In this document: piece after piece, positions 27,473 through 35,583 of the stretch
Position numbering within the stretch: the stretch's first letter is position 1
How the letters are laid out: every line of letters starts with the position of its first letter
Notes under the pieces: model-generated
Told to the model about the DNA's origin: nothing
The model's database searches: none
The model's input: the letters and a program-made list of their open reading frames with translations, nothing else
NCBI RefSeq assembly: GCF_004348425.1
Contig: NZ_SMKK01000031.1
Span: forward strand, 1-49,216
Origin: Actinomadura sp. 7K507
GTDB taxonomy: Bacteria > Actinomycetota > Actinomycetes > Streptosporangiales > Streptosporangiaceae
Direction: 5' to 3'
Length of the DNA stretch: 49,216 nucleotides
Position numbers and translations under genes: made by a program

Positions 27473-28174
27473 ATGTACGAGCGCTTTGCCCACGAGTACG
27501 CGAGCCACGCCGAGGACAGCGCCTACAACGCCCTATACGACCGTCCCGCCGTGCTCGGGCTCGCCGGTGACGTCGAGGGGCTGTCGGTCTTCGACGCGGC
27601 GTGCGGCCCTGGCCTCTACGCCCGCGAGCTACTGGAACGCGGAGCCCATGTCGCCGGCTGTGATGTGAGCCCGACCTTCGTCGACCTTGCCCAGGCTCGC
27701 TGTGACGGCCTCGCCGACCTGCGCGTCCATGACCTGTCGGAGCCTTTGACCTGGGTCCCGGACGGTTCTGCCGATCTGGTCGTCCTCGCCTTGGCCCTGC
27801 ATTACATCGATGACCGTGTGGCCCTGCTGAGAGAGTTCCGCCGCATTCTGGCGCCGTCCGGTGCGCTGGTCCTGTCGACCGAGCACCCGACGATGGGATG
27901 GATGCGCCTGGGCGGCTCCTACTTCGCCGAAGAAGCCGTGGAGGAGTCCTTGAGCCCCACTCAGGACTGGCCGATCCGGGCGTGGCGCCGCTCCTTGACC
28001 GCGATATGCGCAGAATTCCGTGAGGCGGGTTTCCTCATCGAGGAACTTCTCGAACCTCGTCCTGTCCCCGAAATGGTCGATCGCTTCCCCGAAGACCACG
28101 CCAAGCTGGAGGTGCTTCCGGCCTTCATAGCCTTCCGCCTGGTCCCCGCCTCCGGCGCGGGAGTCAGCCTCTGA
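27473..28174 (+). CDS. Class I SAM-dependent methyltransferase
   Basis: A 233-residue UbiE/Methyltransf_11-like enzyme. Motif I is VFDAACGPGLYARELLERGA, followed by VAGCDVSPTFVDLAQ and the post-I segment GSADLVVLALALHYIDD; LLREFRRILAPSGALVLSTE is the usual motif III area. It is probably a small-molecule methyltransferase of unknown substrate. The last 11 bases overlap the 3' end of the converging AraC-type gene. Confidence 0.88.
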   Translation: MYERFAHEYASHAEDSAYNALYDRPAVLGLAGDVEGLSVFDAACGPGLYARELLERGAHVAGCDVSPTFVDLAQARCDGLADLRVHDLSEPLTWVPDGSADLVVLALALHYIDDRVALLREFRRILAPSGALVLSTEHPTMGWMRLGGSYFAEEAVEESLSPTQDWPIRAWRRSLTAICAEFREAGFLIEELLEPRPVPEMVDRFPEDHAKLEVLPAFIAFRLVPASGAGVSL

Positions 28175-28949
28175 GCCCGGCGTATCTCGCCGGTGAAACC
28201 CCTACCGCGCCGGTGAAGTCGCGGGTCAGGTGCGACTGGTCGAAATAGCCGAGGTCGTCGGCCAGGGCCGCCCAGTCGATGTGGACGCCCTCTTCGGCGC
28301 GGGCCGCGGCCTCGTGGAGGCGTGCCCGGCGAAGAACCCACTTGGGGCTCGCGCCCACGTACTCGGCGAAAAGCCGTTGAAGAGTGCGGACCGAAACGTG
28401 CAGGGCCTCGGCCGCCTGATCGACACGGAACAGTGCCGGGTCGGCGGTGATGGCATCGACCATCCCGGCCACCTGCCCGGCGACGGGATCGGGTGCGGGG
28501 AGGCCGTCCAGCAGGAATTCCTCGGCCAGTCGCGCCATCGCATCGATGTCGGTGCCGCCGAGCACTTCGCGGCTGGTGTCCTCGACGGCGGGGCTGAAGA
28601 TGTCCGCGGCGGGAATCCTCCGATCGGCGAGAGCGATGACCGGCCTTGCCGCGAGCGGCCGGAACGCGCCGGGCCGGAACTTCACGCCGAGGACCTGGCC
28701 CTGCCCCTCAAGGCGGCGGACGAACAACGTCCGGTCCACGCCGTAGACCAGCGGGGCGGGCTCCTCGAAGACGAGGTGGACGTTCGGGTGGGACAGCACC
28801 TTCGTCTCGTACGGCTCCTCGGTGCTCCACCGGACGTGCCAGTAGAACTCGACGAACGGGGCCAGTGCGGGGCCCGGCGCCTTCCGGTTTATGGCGGCGA
28901 CGGCCTCGTGCTCGCGCGGGTACAGCACCCCGCGTCCCAGATCCCCCAC
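28164..28949 (-). CDS. AraC-family regulator with DUF6597-like N-terminus
   Basis: A 261-residue protein. The N-terminal half (APFVEFYWHVRW, HPNVHLVFEE, LGVKFRPGAFRPL) matches the DUF6597 sensor domain. The C-terminal half has two AraC helix-turn-helices (QAAEALHVSVRTLQRLFAEY, ADDLGYFDQSHLTRDF, GVSPARY). GTG 28949 is chosen because TATCCT (28961-28956) ends 6 bases before it, giving a leaderless start. A TTG at 28979 is the alternative. Divergent from 29015. Confidence 0.87.
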   Translation of the reverse strand: MGDLGRGVLYPREHEAVAAINRKAPGPALAPFVEFYWHVRWSTEEPYETKVLSHPNVHLVFEEPAPLVYGVDRTLFVRRLEGQGQVLGVKFRPGAFRPLAARPVIALADRRIPAADIFSPAVEDTSREVLGGTDIDAMARLAEEFLLDGLPAPDPVAGQVAGMVDAITADPALFRVDQAAEALHVSVRTLQRLFAEYVGASPKWVLRRARLHEAAARAEEGVHIDWAALADDLGYFDQSHLTRDFTGAVGVSPARYAGLRG

Positions 28950-29014
28950 GCGACCAGGATACTTGGCGCGTTTCTCCAAGAGGCGGGGCGGCGGGGATCC
29001 GTAGCGTCCGGGGT

Positions 29015-29590
29015 ATGAACGAGAACCACGCCTACATGAAGGAATGCGCCGCCGAGGCCGCCCGCATCGCGCAGGGCGTTCAGCGGGAGCGGCTCGGGGA
29101 CGCGACGCCCTGCGGCGAGTTCGACCTCCGGACGCTGGTGAACCACCTGGTGCTCTACACCTCTCACGGGCTTGAGCGCCGCGCGCTGCGCGAGGAACTG
29201 CCGGACGAGCTCACCGAACGCGACTTCACCGCCGACGCGGCCTGGCCGCAGGAGTACGCGGTCCAGCTCGACCGCGCGGTGGCGGCCTGGGCGGACCCGG
29301 CCGTGTGGGACGGCGACATCGGCGGCACCCCGGCCGCGGACGTCGCCGTCATGATGACCTTGGAGATGGCTTTGCACGGCTGGGACGTCGCGAAGGCCAC
29401 CGGCCAGGAGTACGGCGTCTCGCCGGAGACCGGCGGGTTCGTCCTCCAGGTCGTCGAGAAGTACGCCGAGATGTACCGCCAGTACGACGGTTTCGGCGGC
29501 GCCGTGCCCGCCGGCCCGGACGCGCCGCCGTTCGAGCGGGCCGTCGCCGCGTCCGGCCGCGATCCGCACTGGCGGCCGGACGCCGGCTGA
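29015..29590 (+). CDS. TIGR03086-type metal-binding protein (DinB/maleylpyruvate-isomerase-like)
   Basis: A 191-residue protein with the family pattern RLGDATPCGEFDLRTLVNHL near the N-terminus and MALHGWDVAKATGQ in the middle, where His residues would bind a metal in a DinB-like four-helix bundle. Some relatives are mycothiol-dependent enzymes; the substrate is unknown. TAGCGT (29002-29007) ends 7 bases before the ATG and no Shine-Dalgarno is seen, so the mRNA may be leaderless. Confidence 0.82.
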   Translation: MNENHAYMKECAAEAARIAQGVQRERLGDATPCGEFDLRTLVNHLVLYTSHGLERRALREELPDELTERDFTADAAWPQEYAVQLDRAVAAWADPAVWDGDIGGTPAADVAVMMTLEMALHGWDVAKATGQEYGVSPETGGFVLQVVEKYAEMYRQYDGFGGAVPAGPDAPPFERAVAASGRDPHWRPDAG

Positions 29591-29596
29591 GGCGCG

Positions 29597-29794
29597 TCAG
29601 GACTCGGCCGGCGCCACGATGCGCCACTGTCCGACATTGGCGTAACCGGAGTCGTAGATGTCCGATCCGTCGCCCGGCTTCAGCGCGTAGTGGTGAAGGT
29701 TGCCGCCCCAGTACCGCAGGATCCGGCCGAGTTCGCGGGCGGCGTCCTCACCCACCACGCCTTCGCTCATGTCGATTTCGAGGATGAACCTCAC
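29597..29794 (-). CDS. Small conserved hypothetical protein
   Basis: A 65-residue protein: VRFILEIDMSEG, then ELGRILRYWGGNLHHYALKP and a C-terminal DSGYANVGQWRIV. It looks like a compact actinobacterial family of unknown function. GTG 29794 has GGAAGG 8 bases upstream. It converges on the preceding gene with 6 bases between. Confidence 0.75.
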   Translation of the reverse strand: MRFILEIDMSEGVVGEDAARELGRILRYWGGNLHHYALKPGDGSDIYDSGYANVGQWRIVAPAES

Positions 29795-29933
29795 GTCCCC
29801 AACCTTCCGTTGAACTGGCGATTCACCCTCAATTGTTTCATTGAGGCTCGCAGTGAAGGTTTCGCGGCCATTTCCCTGGGTGATGGCCGTTGGACGTTGC
29901 CGAAGTCTCAAACCGGTGGCGGGGTGCCTGGCG

Positions 29934-30797
29934 TCAGCCGGTGCGCTCGCTCCTGATCGCCGCCGGCTCCCTGTCCGCGGTGGCGACGAAGGGGGTGCGT
30001 CCGCCGGGCACCGACGTCCGGGTCTCGCCGTCGCTTTCGTACGGGAAGGCGAACGGCAGCCCGGCGGCGGCCATCGCACCCGGACGGTCCATGAGGTGGA
30101 AGTGCAGGTGCGGCTCGGAGGAGTTGCCGGAGTTGCCGACCTCGCCGAGGACGTCCCCGGCCCTGACCCGGTCGCCCTTCTCGACGCGGACCGACCCGCG
30201 CCGCAGGTGGGCGAAGACCGCGTACACCCCGTCGCCGAGGTCCAGCACCACGGAGTTGCCGACGACGAACCGTCCCGCCGAAAGAGTCAGCAGGGACAGC
30301 AGCTGCCGGAAGAGCATCCCCTCGATCGCCAGGTAGACCATGGCGGGCCAGGAGTTGCGGCTCCAGTGGTCGCGCTGCCATCCGCTCGCCTGGACGACGA
30401 CCCCGTCGGCGGGCGCGAGAACGTCCTGCCCGAACGCCGGGAACGTCTCCGGGCGAGCCGCGAGCGGCCTCTTGCGGAGGGGCTGCCAGACCTCCGCCGG
30501 ATCCGGCACGTGGACGAGGTCGATCGCGTACGTCTGTCCCAGCTCATGCGTCCCGTGGCTGGGGACCTTGTCGGCGGGGCTGTTCACCGGAACCCAGCGG
30601 CCGCGGACGGGGCTGCGCACCAGGAGCGGCTTCCGGCTCGTCCCCCCGCTGGGCACGAAGAACAGCACGAGGCCGCCGACGATCAGCACGAGCCCCGCAT
30701 AGGAGAGCGCGTTCGCGCCGTGCAGGACCTCGCCGAACGTCAGGACCAGCCCCACGAGGACGAACACCGTCCTGAAGCGCGCGAGTGTTCTGTGCAT
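29934..30797 (-). CDS. M23-family metallopeptidase, membrane-anchored
   Basis: A 287-residue protein with two N-terminal transmembrane helices (about 8-27 and 31-49). The LytM domain follows: the first zinc motif is SHGTHELGQTYAIDL (His and Asp ligands) and the second is PHLHFHL. GDRVRAGDVLGEVGNSGNSS is the typical loop. An insertion between the motifs (ASGWQRDHWSRNSW, then AIEGMLFRQLLSLL) lengthens the domain. It likely cuts peptidoglycan peptides or another surface substrate. GGGAGGGA precedes the ATG. It is 17 bases downstream of the ArsR-type gene, so one operon. Confidence 0.85.
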   Translation of the reverse strand: MHRTLARFRTVFVLVGLVLTFGEVLHGANALSYAGLVLIVGGLVLFFVPSGGTSRKPLLVRSPVRGRWVPVNSPADKVPSHGTHELGQTYAIDLVHVPDPAEVWQPLRKRPLAARPETFPAFGQDVLAPADGVVVQASGWQRDHWSRNSWPAMVYLAIEGMLFRQLLSLLTLSAGRFVVGNSVVLDLGDGVYAVFAHLRRGSVRVEKGDRVRAGDVLGEVGNSGNSSEPHLHFHLMDRPGAMAAAGLPFAFPYESDGETRTSVPGGRTPFVATADREPAAIRSERTG

Positions 30798-30814
30798 CTT
30801 CCCTCCCCAGGGTT

Positions 30815-31327
30815 TCAGCGGCGGGCCGCCGCGAGAACGGTGAGAATCGGCACCACGCGTTCGCCGGGAACGCTGTACCGTCCCCGCGCCGTGGTGCGCA
30901 GCCAGCCGGCCGCGACGAGCTGGCGCAGATGGTGGTACAGCTGCCCGGTCGTGCCGAGCCGTTCGTGGGCGGCGAGCTCGGCGGTCGTGCGGGCGCCGTG
31001 GAGGATCTCCCGGAGCAGCAGCAGCCGCACCGGATGCGCCAGCGCCGAGAGCGTCTCGGCCGCCTGCGACCAGTCGTCGGCCAGCAGGTCGTCCACCGGA
31101 TGCCCTTGCTGCCACTCGTAGTGCTCACCGGACGGCAACGTCACCGACCCGGTGAACAGCACCGCCCCGGGCTCGTCGACGAGGTCCTTCAGGGCGTTCA
31201 GTGCCCAGAACGTCTCGTCGGTCTCCGGGCGTGCGGCCTCCGTCTCCGGACGAGGGCGCACATGCTCCAGCCGACCCACGCGTTCCTCCAACCGCGCGAC
31301 CCGGTCCTCCAGAGGTTCGTCACCCAT
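30815..31327 (-). CDS. ArsR-type winged-helix regulator
   Basis: A 170-residue protein. The N-terminal coiled coil (DRVARLEERVGRLE) is followed by a middle region and an ArsR-like DNA-binding domain (about 88-165: ALAHPVRLLLLREILHGAR, LGTTGQLYHHLRQLVAAGWL). No metal-binding Cys motif is seen. It probably represses itself and the M23 gene through the TACGTA palindromes in its promoter. ATG 31327 lacks a Shine-Dalgarno. Confidence 0.87.
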   Translation of the reverse strand: MGDEPLEDRVARLEERVGRLEHVRPRPETEAARPETDETFWALNALKDLVDEPGAVLFTGSVTLPSGEHYEWQQGHPVDDLLADDWSQAAETLSALAHPVRLLLLREILHGARTTAELAAHERLGTTGQLYHHLRQLVAAGWLRTTARGRYSVPGERVVPILTVLAAARR

Positions 31328-31334
31328 GACTTCT

Positions 31335-31362
31335 AGACTACGTAACTACGTAATTTTTTCAA
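31335..31362 (-). promoter_or_regulatory. Leaderless promoter with TACGTA operator
   Basis: On the minus strand TTGAAA (31362-31357) and TAGTCT (31340-31335) are 16 bases apart, and 7 bases separate the -10 from the ATG. Between them lie two TACGTA palindromes (31339-31344 and 31347-31352), so a bound repressor would cover the promoter. Confidence 0.7.
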
Positions 31363-31410
31363 CCGGTGTCTCTGGGGACGCGGATGACCGAGCTTCCGGG
31401 GGGCCGGTGC

Positions 31411-32229
31411 TCAGGTGAGGGTTCGGAGGAAGGTGTCGGCTATCCGCTGGTAGCCGGCAGGGGTCGCGTGGCCGTCGTTGTGGCTGCACTGGTAGGTCCA
31501 GGTGCAGATCCGTGCGACGTTCAGCGGGATCGTCCCGTACGGGTCGACGGTGACCTTGGTGGCGAAGTCGTGGCTGTCGAACGCGGCGGCGACGTCGGCG
31601 ACCTTGAAGCCGCCGGCCAGGTAGACGCCTCGTTCCCAGGTGTTGAACACCTCCAGCACCGGCACCGAGGCGATCGCCGTGGCCTTCCCGGCCGGGCCGG
31701 TCACCCAGGAGGCCAGGCCCGGGTTGTAGTACGTCATCCCCGCGTAGGCCGGGGTGTCGCCGCCCGCCAGCCGCAGCTTCGTGGTGATCTGCGGCAGGTT
31801 GGCGATGATCGCGCCCACGCCCTGCAGACCGCACGCGATGTCGCCCTCAAGCACGCAGCTCGTGTCGTTGGCACCGATGTTGAGGGTGACGTGGCGCACC
31901 TGGCCGGGATGCTCCTCAAGAAACGCGACGGCGGCGTCCATTTGAGAACCGGCGGGATAGGAGCAGATCCCGCCTTCGAGCATGGTCGTGGTCGTCTCGC
32001 CCGGACATCCCAGCTTGACCAGTTCCAGGTCGGGATTCTCGGCCTTCAGCGCCGCGTACAGCCGGTCGGGGTAGCCCTCGTCGGTGGGGCCCTGTCCCGG
32101 CTGGGCACCCACGGACAGCGAGTCGCCCACGGACAGGTAGTACTCCGGAGAAGCCGCATGGACGGGAGGCCCGAGCCAGAGGGCGAGCAGGACGGTGACG
32201 GCGATTGACGCGACTCTGACCAGGCGCAC
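31411..32229 (-). CDS. Secreted SGNH/GDSL hydrolase
   Basis: A 272-residue protein with a signal peptide (residues 1-25, ending PPVHA). Block I is YLSVGDSLSVG (Ser37), block II includes LGCPGETT (Gly), block III NIGANDT (Asn) and block V HATPAGYQRIA (His). Four or more Cys suggest disulfides, as in Streptomyces lipases and esterases. It would cleave esters outside the cell. Start GTG 32229 has GGAGC upstream and puts the signal peptide first; a GTG 9 codons upstream is less likely. Confidence 0.88.
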   Translation of the reverse strand: MRLVRVASIAVTVLLALWLGPPVHAASPEYYLSVGDSLSVGAQPGQGPTDEGYPDRLYAALKAENPDLELVKLGCPGETTTTMLEGGICSYPAGSQMDAAVAFLEEHPGQVRHVTLNIGANDTSCVLEGDIACGLQGVGAIIANLPQITTKLRLAGGDTPAYAGMTYYNPGLASWVTGPAGKATAIASVPVLEVFNTWERGVYLAGGFKVADVAAAFDSHDFATKVTVDPYGTIPLNVARICTWTYQCSHNDGHATPAGYQRIADTFLRTLT

Positions 32230-32402
32230 GTGCGCTCCAGGGAACTGGGGGAACACCGGAAAGCGCTATGAATTATCACGGCGCAATGCCGCGCTGTACA
32301 TGGCGCCGGATGAGCTTTCCCCGGCCCCATTTCTAAAACAACCAACACCGCACGGAGAACGCCATGAGTCGCCGGGCGGTGCCAGCAGTGATCGGGGTGG
32401 TG

Positions 32403-32936
32403 TCAGGTGAGCTTCTTGACGAGCAGTTCGAACTCGAGGTCGTCCCGTTTGGGCAGGCCGAACCGCTCGTCGCCGTACGGGAACGGGCTCGTTTCGCCGG
32501 TGCGGACGTAGCCGCGCCGGACGTACCAGGCGATCAGCTCCTCGCGGGCGGTGATCACCGTCATGCGCATCTCGCTCGCGCCCCACTCGTCGCGTGCGAG
32601 TCGTTCGGCCTCGGCGAGGACCTGCTTGCCGAGCCCGCCGCCCTGGACGCCTGGGGAGACGGCGAACATGCCGAAGTAGGCGTGGCCGTCACGGTTCTCC
32701 AGCTGGCAGCAGGTGACCAGGGCGCCGTCCACTTCTGCGACCAGCATCCCGCCGTCGGGGTTGTTCACCACTGCGGTGACGCCCTCGGGATCCGTGCGCT
32801 GGCCGCCCAGGAGATCGGCTTCGGTCGTCCACCCGGCACGGCTCGCGTCGCCGCGGTAGGCGCTCTCGATGAGCCTGACGAGGGCCGGGACGTCGGCCGC
32901 CGTGGCAGTGCGGAAAGTCGCCTTGAGAGGTCGCAT
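32403..32936 (-). CDS. GNAT-family N-acetyltransferase
   Basis: A 177-residue protein. FRTATAADVPALVRLIESAYRG is the usual N-terminus, VQGGGLGKQVLAEAERLA the acetyl-CoA-binding motif A, and LIAWYVRRGYVRTG motif B. The acceptor is unknown. TAGGTT (32949-32944) ends 7 bases before the ATG and there is no Shine-Dalgarno, so it may be leaderless. Confidence 0.88.
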   Translation of the reverse strand: MRPLKATFRTATAADVPALVRLIESAYRGDASRAGWTTEADLLGGQRTDPEGVTAVVNNPDGGMLVAEVDGALVTCCQLENRDGHAYFGMFAVSPGVQGGGLGKQVLAEAERLARDEWGASEMRMTVITAREELIAWYVRRGYVRTGETSPFPYGDERFGLPKRDDLEFELLVKKLT

Positions 32937-33113
32937 CGAGACGAACCTAGCGCAGGCCGTGATGGTTCGTGTTTGTCCCCCGTGCGAGCTACCGGCGAAT
33001 GTCCACTGTGCGGTGACGATTCAGGGTTGGTCGACTACATAGCGTTCCTTCCTGGTCGAGGGCGTTCGGCTCGCCCGAGGCGCCTCGCGTCAATTCGCTC
33101 ACTGGAGGACTTC

Positions 33114-34004
33114 GTGCTTCGCAAGATCAAGGCTCCCGTTGTGATCGCTCTCTGCTGCGCCGCCGTCGGTGCGGGACTCACCGGTTGCGACGGCGATACG
33201 ATGGATGACTGGGACCCGCTCGCCTCCACGAAGAAGCCGGACGGCTTCTCCGGGACCAAGAAGATCGATGTCGACGGGAAGTCGGTCAACGTGTCCTGCT
33301 CGGGCGACGCGGCGAAAGGCGGGCCGGTCGTCGTCCTGATGCACGGAGGGGGCGATGGTCTGGGCAAGATGGCCGCTCTCCAGAAGACCGTGAGCAAGAA
33401 CAACCGGGTCTGTTCCTACGACCGGCTAGGCGCGGGCGCGAGTGACAAGCCTGCGGGTCCGCAGAGCTTCGACAGCACGGGGAAGGTCCTGACCGGGGTG
33501 CTGGACCAGATCGCCGGCGACGGTCCGGTCGTCCTGGCCGGGCACTCGCTGGGCGGCTTGATCGCCGCCAGGTACGCCCCCGACCACCAGAAAAGGGTCA
33601 AGGGCCTGGTCCTGCTGGACGCCACTCCGTCGACGATGGTCGCCGACATCACGAAGACCATTCCCGCCAACGCCAAGGGGCCGGGGGGCCAGGTGCGCGC
33701 CCAGAACCTCGCGGTCTTCCAGGGGCAGAACCCGGAGAAGCTCGTCATCAAGGACGGGGAGGTCCGTTCCGCCGGGAACATCCCGGTCGAGGTCATCCGG
33801 CACGGGAAGCCGTACCTCGCGGCCATCCCGCAGTACGGGCAGCAGCTGGAGCGGGCGTGGTCCGAGGGCCAGCGCAAGTGGCTCGCGCTGTCCGGCGGCA
33901 GCAAGCTGAGCAAGGCGGCGAAGAGCGGGCACTACATCTACGTCGACCAGCCCGATGTGGCGGTCAAGGCCATCGAGCGCGTCGCCTCGGAGACCGCCGC
34001 GTAG
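33114..34004 (+). CDS. Alpha/beta-hydrolase lipoprotein
   Basis: A 296-residue protein with a lipoprotein signal (lipobox LTGC, Cys25). The hydrolase core has VVVLMHGGGDG, VCSYDRLGAGASDKP, nucleophile Ser145 in GHSLGG and a late His in SGHYIYVDQP. It would act on the outer face of the membrane; the substrate is unknown. GTG 33114 has GGAGG 5 bases upstream. Confidence 0.88.
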   Translation: MLRKIKAPVVIALCCAAVGAGLTGCDGDTMDDWDPLASTKKPDGFSGTKKIDVDGKSVNVSCSGDAAKGGPVVVLMHGGGDGLGKMAALQKTVSKNNRVCSYDRLGAGASDKPAGPQSFDSTGKVLTGVLDQIAGDGPVVLAGHSLGGLIAARYAPDHQKRVKGLVLLDATPSTMVADITKTIPANAKGPGGQVRAQNLAVFQGQNPEKLVIKDGEVRSAGNIPVEVIRHGKPYLAAIPQYGQQLERAWSEGQRKWLALSGGSKLSKAAKSGHYIYVDQPDVAVKAIERVASETAA

Positions 34005-34143
34005 CCGGCGGGAGTGGGGTGTGCCTTCCCGCCGGGATCACGTTTCGTGGTCTCGGCGGGACCGCGATCGGGTCCGCGATCGGCCCACGTCCGGCGACCC
34101 GCGTCCACCTCTTCCGGAGCCGGGCCCCGGGTTGCGGGCCATC

Positions 34144-34168
34144 AATCTGGATGTTTAGTATCCAGATT
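34144..34168. promoter_or_regulatory. Rrf2 operator (full palindrome) overlapping a leaderless promoter
   Basis: AATCTGGAT and ATCCAGATT are perfect 9-bp inverted arms separated by 7 bases, ending directly before the ATG at 34169. A -10 box TAGTAT (34156-34161) lies inside, 7 bases before the ATG. Confidence 0.8.
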
Positions 34169-34654
34169 ATGCGGATGAGCGAGGGCGTCGAGTGGGCGCT
34201 TCACAGCTGCCTCAACCTGACCTGGCTGGATTCGGGTGAGGCGGTGACGGCGGCGCGGCTGGCGAAGTTCTACGAGCTGCCCACGGCCTACCTGAACAAG
34301 CAACTGCAGGCGCTCGCCCGCGCCGGGATCCTCGCCTCCACGCCGGGGCCGCGGGGCGGGTTCCGGCTCGCGCGGCGGCCCGAGGACATCACGATGATGG
34401 ACGTGGTGACCGCGATCGAGGGGGCGGACGGCGCGTTCCGCTGCGAGGAGATCCTGCGGCGGAGGCCGGGTGACCATGAGGGCGCCGACTACCGCAGGAC
34501 CTGCGCCGTCTCCCAGTCCATGCGGCGGGCGGAACTCGCCTGGCGCAGGGAGCTGGCCGCGGTGACGGTCGCCGACCTCAAGGAGACCGTGGAGAAGCGG
34601 GACCCGGCCGTGCCCGGCAACACCCGCAACGGGTTCGCGAACCTGCGTACCTGA
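34169..34654 (+). CDS. Rrf2-family regulator
   Basis: A 161-residue Rrf2 protein: MRMSEGVEWALHSCLNLTWL, a winged helix AARLAKFYELPTAYLNKQLQ, the wing PRGGFRLARRPEDITMMDVV and a C-terminal part with Cys residues (FRCEEIL, RRTCAVSQ). Many Rrf2 proteins bind an Fe-S cluster through three Cys; here two are in the expected region and the third is uncertain. The operator touching its start codon indicates autoregulation, and the same half-site precedes the next gene. Confidence 0.9.
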   Translation: MRMSEGVEWALHSCLNLTWLDSGEAVTAARLAKFYELPTAYLNKQLQALARAGILASTPGPRGGFRLARRPEDITMMDVVTAIEGADGAFRCEEILRRRPGDHEGADYRRTCAVSQSMRRAELAWRRELAAVTVADLKETVEKRDPAVPGNTRNGFANLRT

Positions 34655-34692
34655 TCTTGGAGGCCGACCGCCCGGGGCCGTCGTCCGTCCGA

Positions 34693-34717
34693 ATTCTAGA
34701 TAAGAAACATCCAGATT
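34693..34717. promoter_or_regulatory. Second Rrf2 operator, upstream of the CMD gene
   Basis: ATTCTAGAT, 7 bases, then ATCCAGATT: the right arm and spacing are identical to the operator at 34144, the left arm is degenerate. It lies 12 bases before the CMD gene start, with AGGAGG just after it. Confidence 0.7.
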
Positions 34718-34728
34718 AGGAGGCCGTC

Positions 34729-35172
34729 ATGCACGCACGTATGAACATCCGGAAGTCCGCCGCCGCGGGCTACAAAGCCTTGTTCGCGGTGGAGTCGTAT
34801 GTCGAGGGCAGCGGCGTCCCGCACAGCACGCTGTTGCTGGTCAAGCTGCGGGTGAGCCAGATCAACGGCTGCGCGTTCTGCGTGCACATGCACTCCCGCG
34901 ACGCCAAGAAGGCCGGGGAGACCGACGAGCGGCTCTGGTCGGTGGCGGCCTGGCGCGAGGCGCCGTTCTACACCGGCGAGGAGCGGGCGGCGCTGGCGCT
35001 GGCCGAGTCCGCCACGCGGATCACCGACAACCCGGACGGGGTTCCGGACGACGTCTGGAACGAGGCCGCCGACCACTACGACGAGGAGTCCCTCGCCGGC
35101 CTGGTCATGGCGATCGCCGCCATCAACACCTGGAACCGCCTCAGCGTCACCGTCCGCACCCCCGTCGCCTGA
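34729..35172 (+). CDS. Carboxymuconolactone-decarboxylase/AhpD-like protein
   Basis: A 147-residue protein with the AhpD-type redox motif: RVSQINGCAFCVHMHSRDAK contains Cys48, Cys51 and His55. Such proteins are small thiol peroxidase partners or carboxymuconolactone decarboxylases. The rest is helical (GYKALFAVESYV, LAGLVMAIAAINTWNRL). An AGGAGG precedes the ATG. Rrf2 plus CMD pairs are common and suggest redox or electrophile control. Confidence 0.92.
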   Translation: MHARMNIRKSAAAGYKALFAVESYVEGSGVPHSTLLLVKLRVSQINGCAFCVHMHSRDAKKAGETDERLWSVAAWREAPFYTGEERAALALAESATRITDNPDGVPDDVWNEAADHYDEESLAGLVMAIAAINTWNRLSVTVRTPVA

Positions 35173-35183
35173 TCGGATTCGCC

Positions 35184-35573
35184 ATGCCGCACTCCATTTC
35201 CAATCCTTCCGGCCTGCACAAGCCCGCGACCTACAGTCATGTGGCGACCGCCTCCGGGGAACTGGTCTTCATCGCCGGCCAGTACGCCTCGGACGGCAAC
35301 GGCCAAGTCGTTTCCACGGACTTCGCCGAGCAGGTACGGCAATCCTTCGCCAACCTGCGCACCGCATTGGCGTCGGTGGGGCTCGATTTCGAGCACGTCG
35401 TACAGCTGCGTTCGCACATAGTCGCGCACGACAGCGACAAGCTCGCGGTCCTTGGCAAACGCATCATCGAAATCTGGGGGGAAGAGCCGCCGACGCAGAC
35501 CCTTTCCGGCGTCGCCGCGCTGGCATACCCCGGCATGCTGTTCGAGGTCGACGCGATCGCCGTCCACCCCTGA
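35184..35573 (+). CDS. RidA/YjgF-family protein without the catalytic Arg
   Basis: A 129-residue Rid-fold protein: YSHVATASGELVFIAGQYAS, FAEQVRQSFANLRTALASVG and a C-terminal YPGMLFEVDAIAV. True RidA enamine deaminases have Arg in the PxR segment; here the corresponding stretch is PPTQTLSGVAAL, so deaminase activity is doubtful. It starts 11 bases after the CMD gene, so probably co-transcribed. Confidence 0.88.
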   Translation: MPHSISNPSGLHKPATYSHVATASGELVFIAGQYASDGNGQVVSTDFAEQVRQSFANLRTALASVGLDFEHVVQLRSHIVAHDSDKLAVLGKRIIEIWGEEPPTQTLSGVAALAYPGMLFEVDAIAVHP

Positions 35574-35583
35574 CCTGGCCGCC

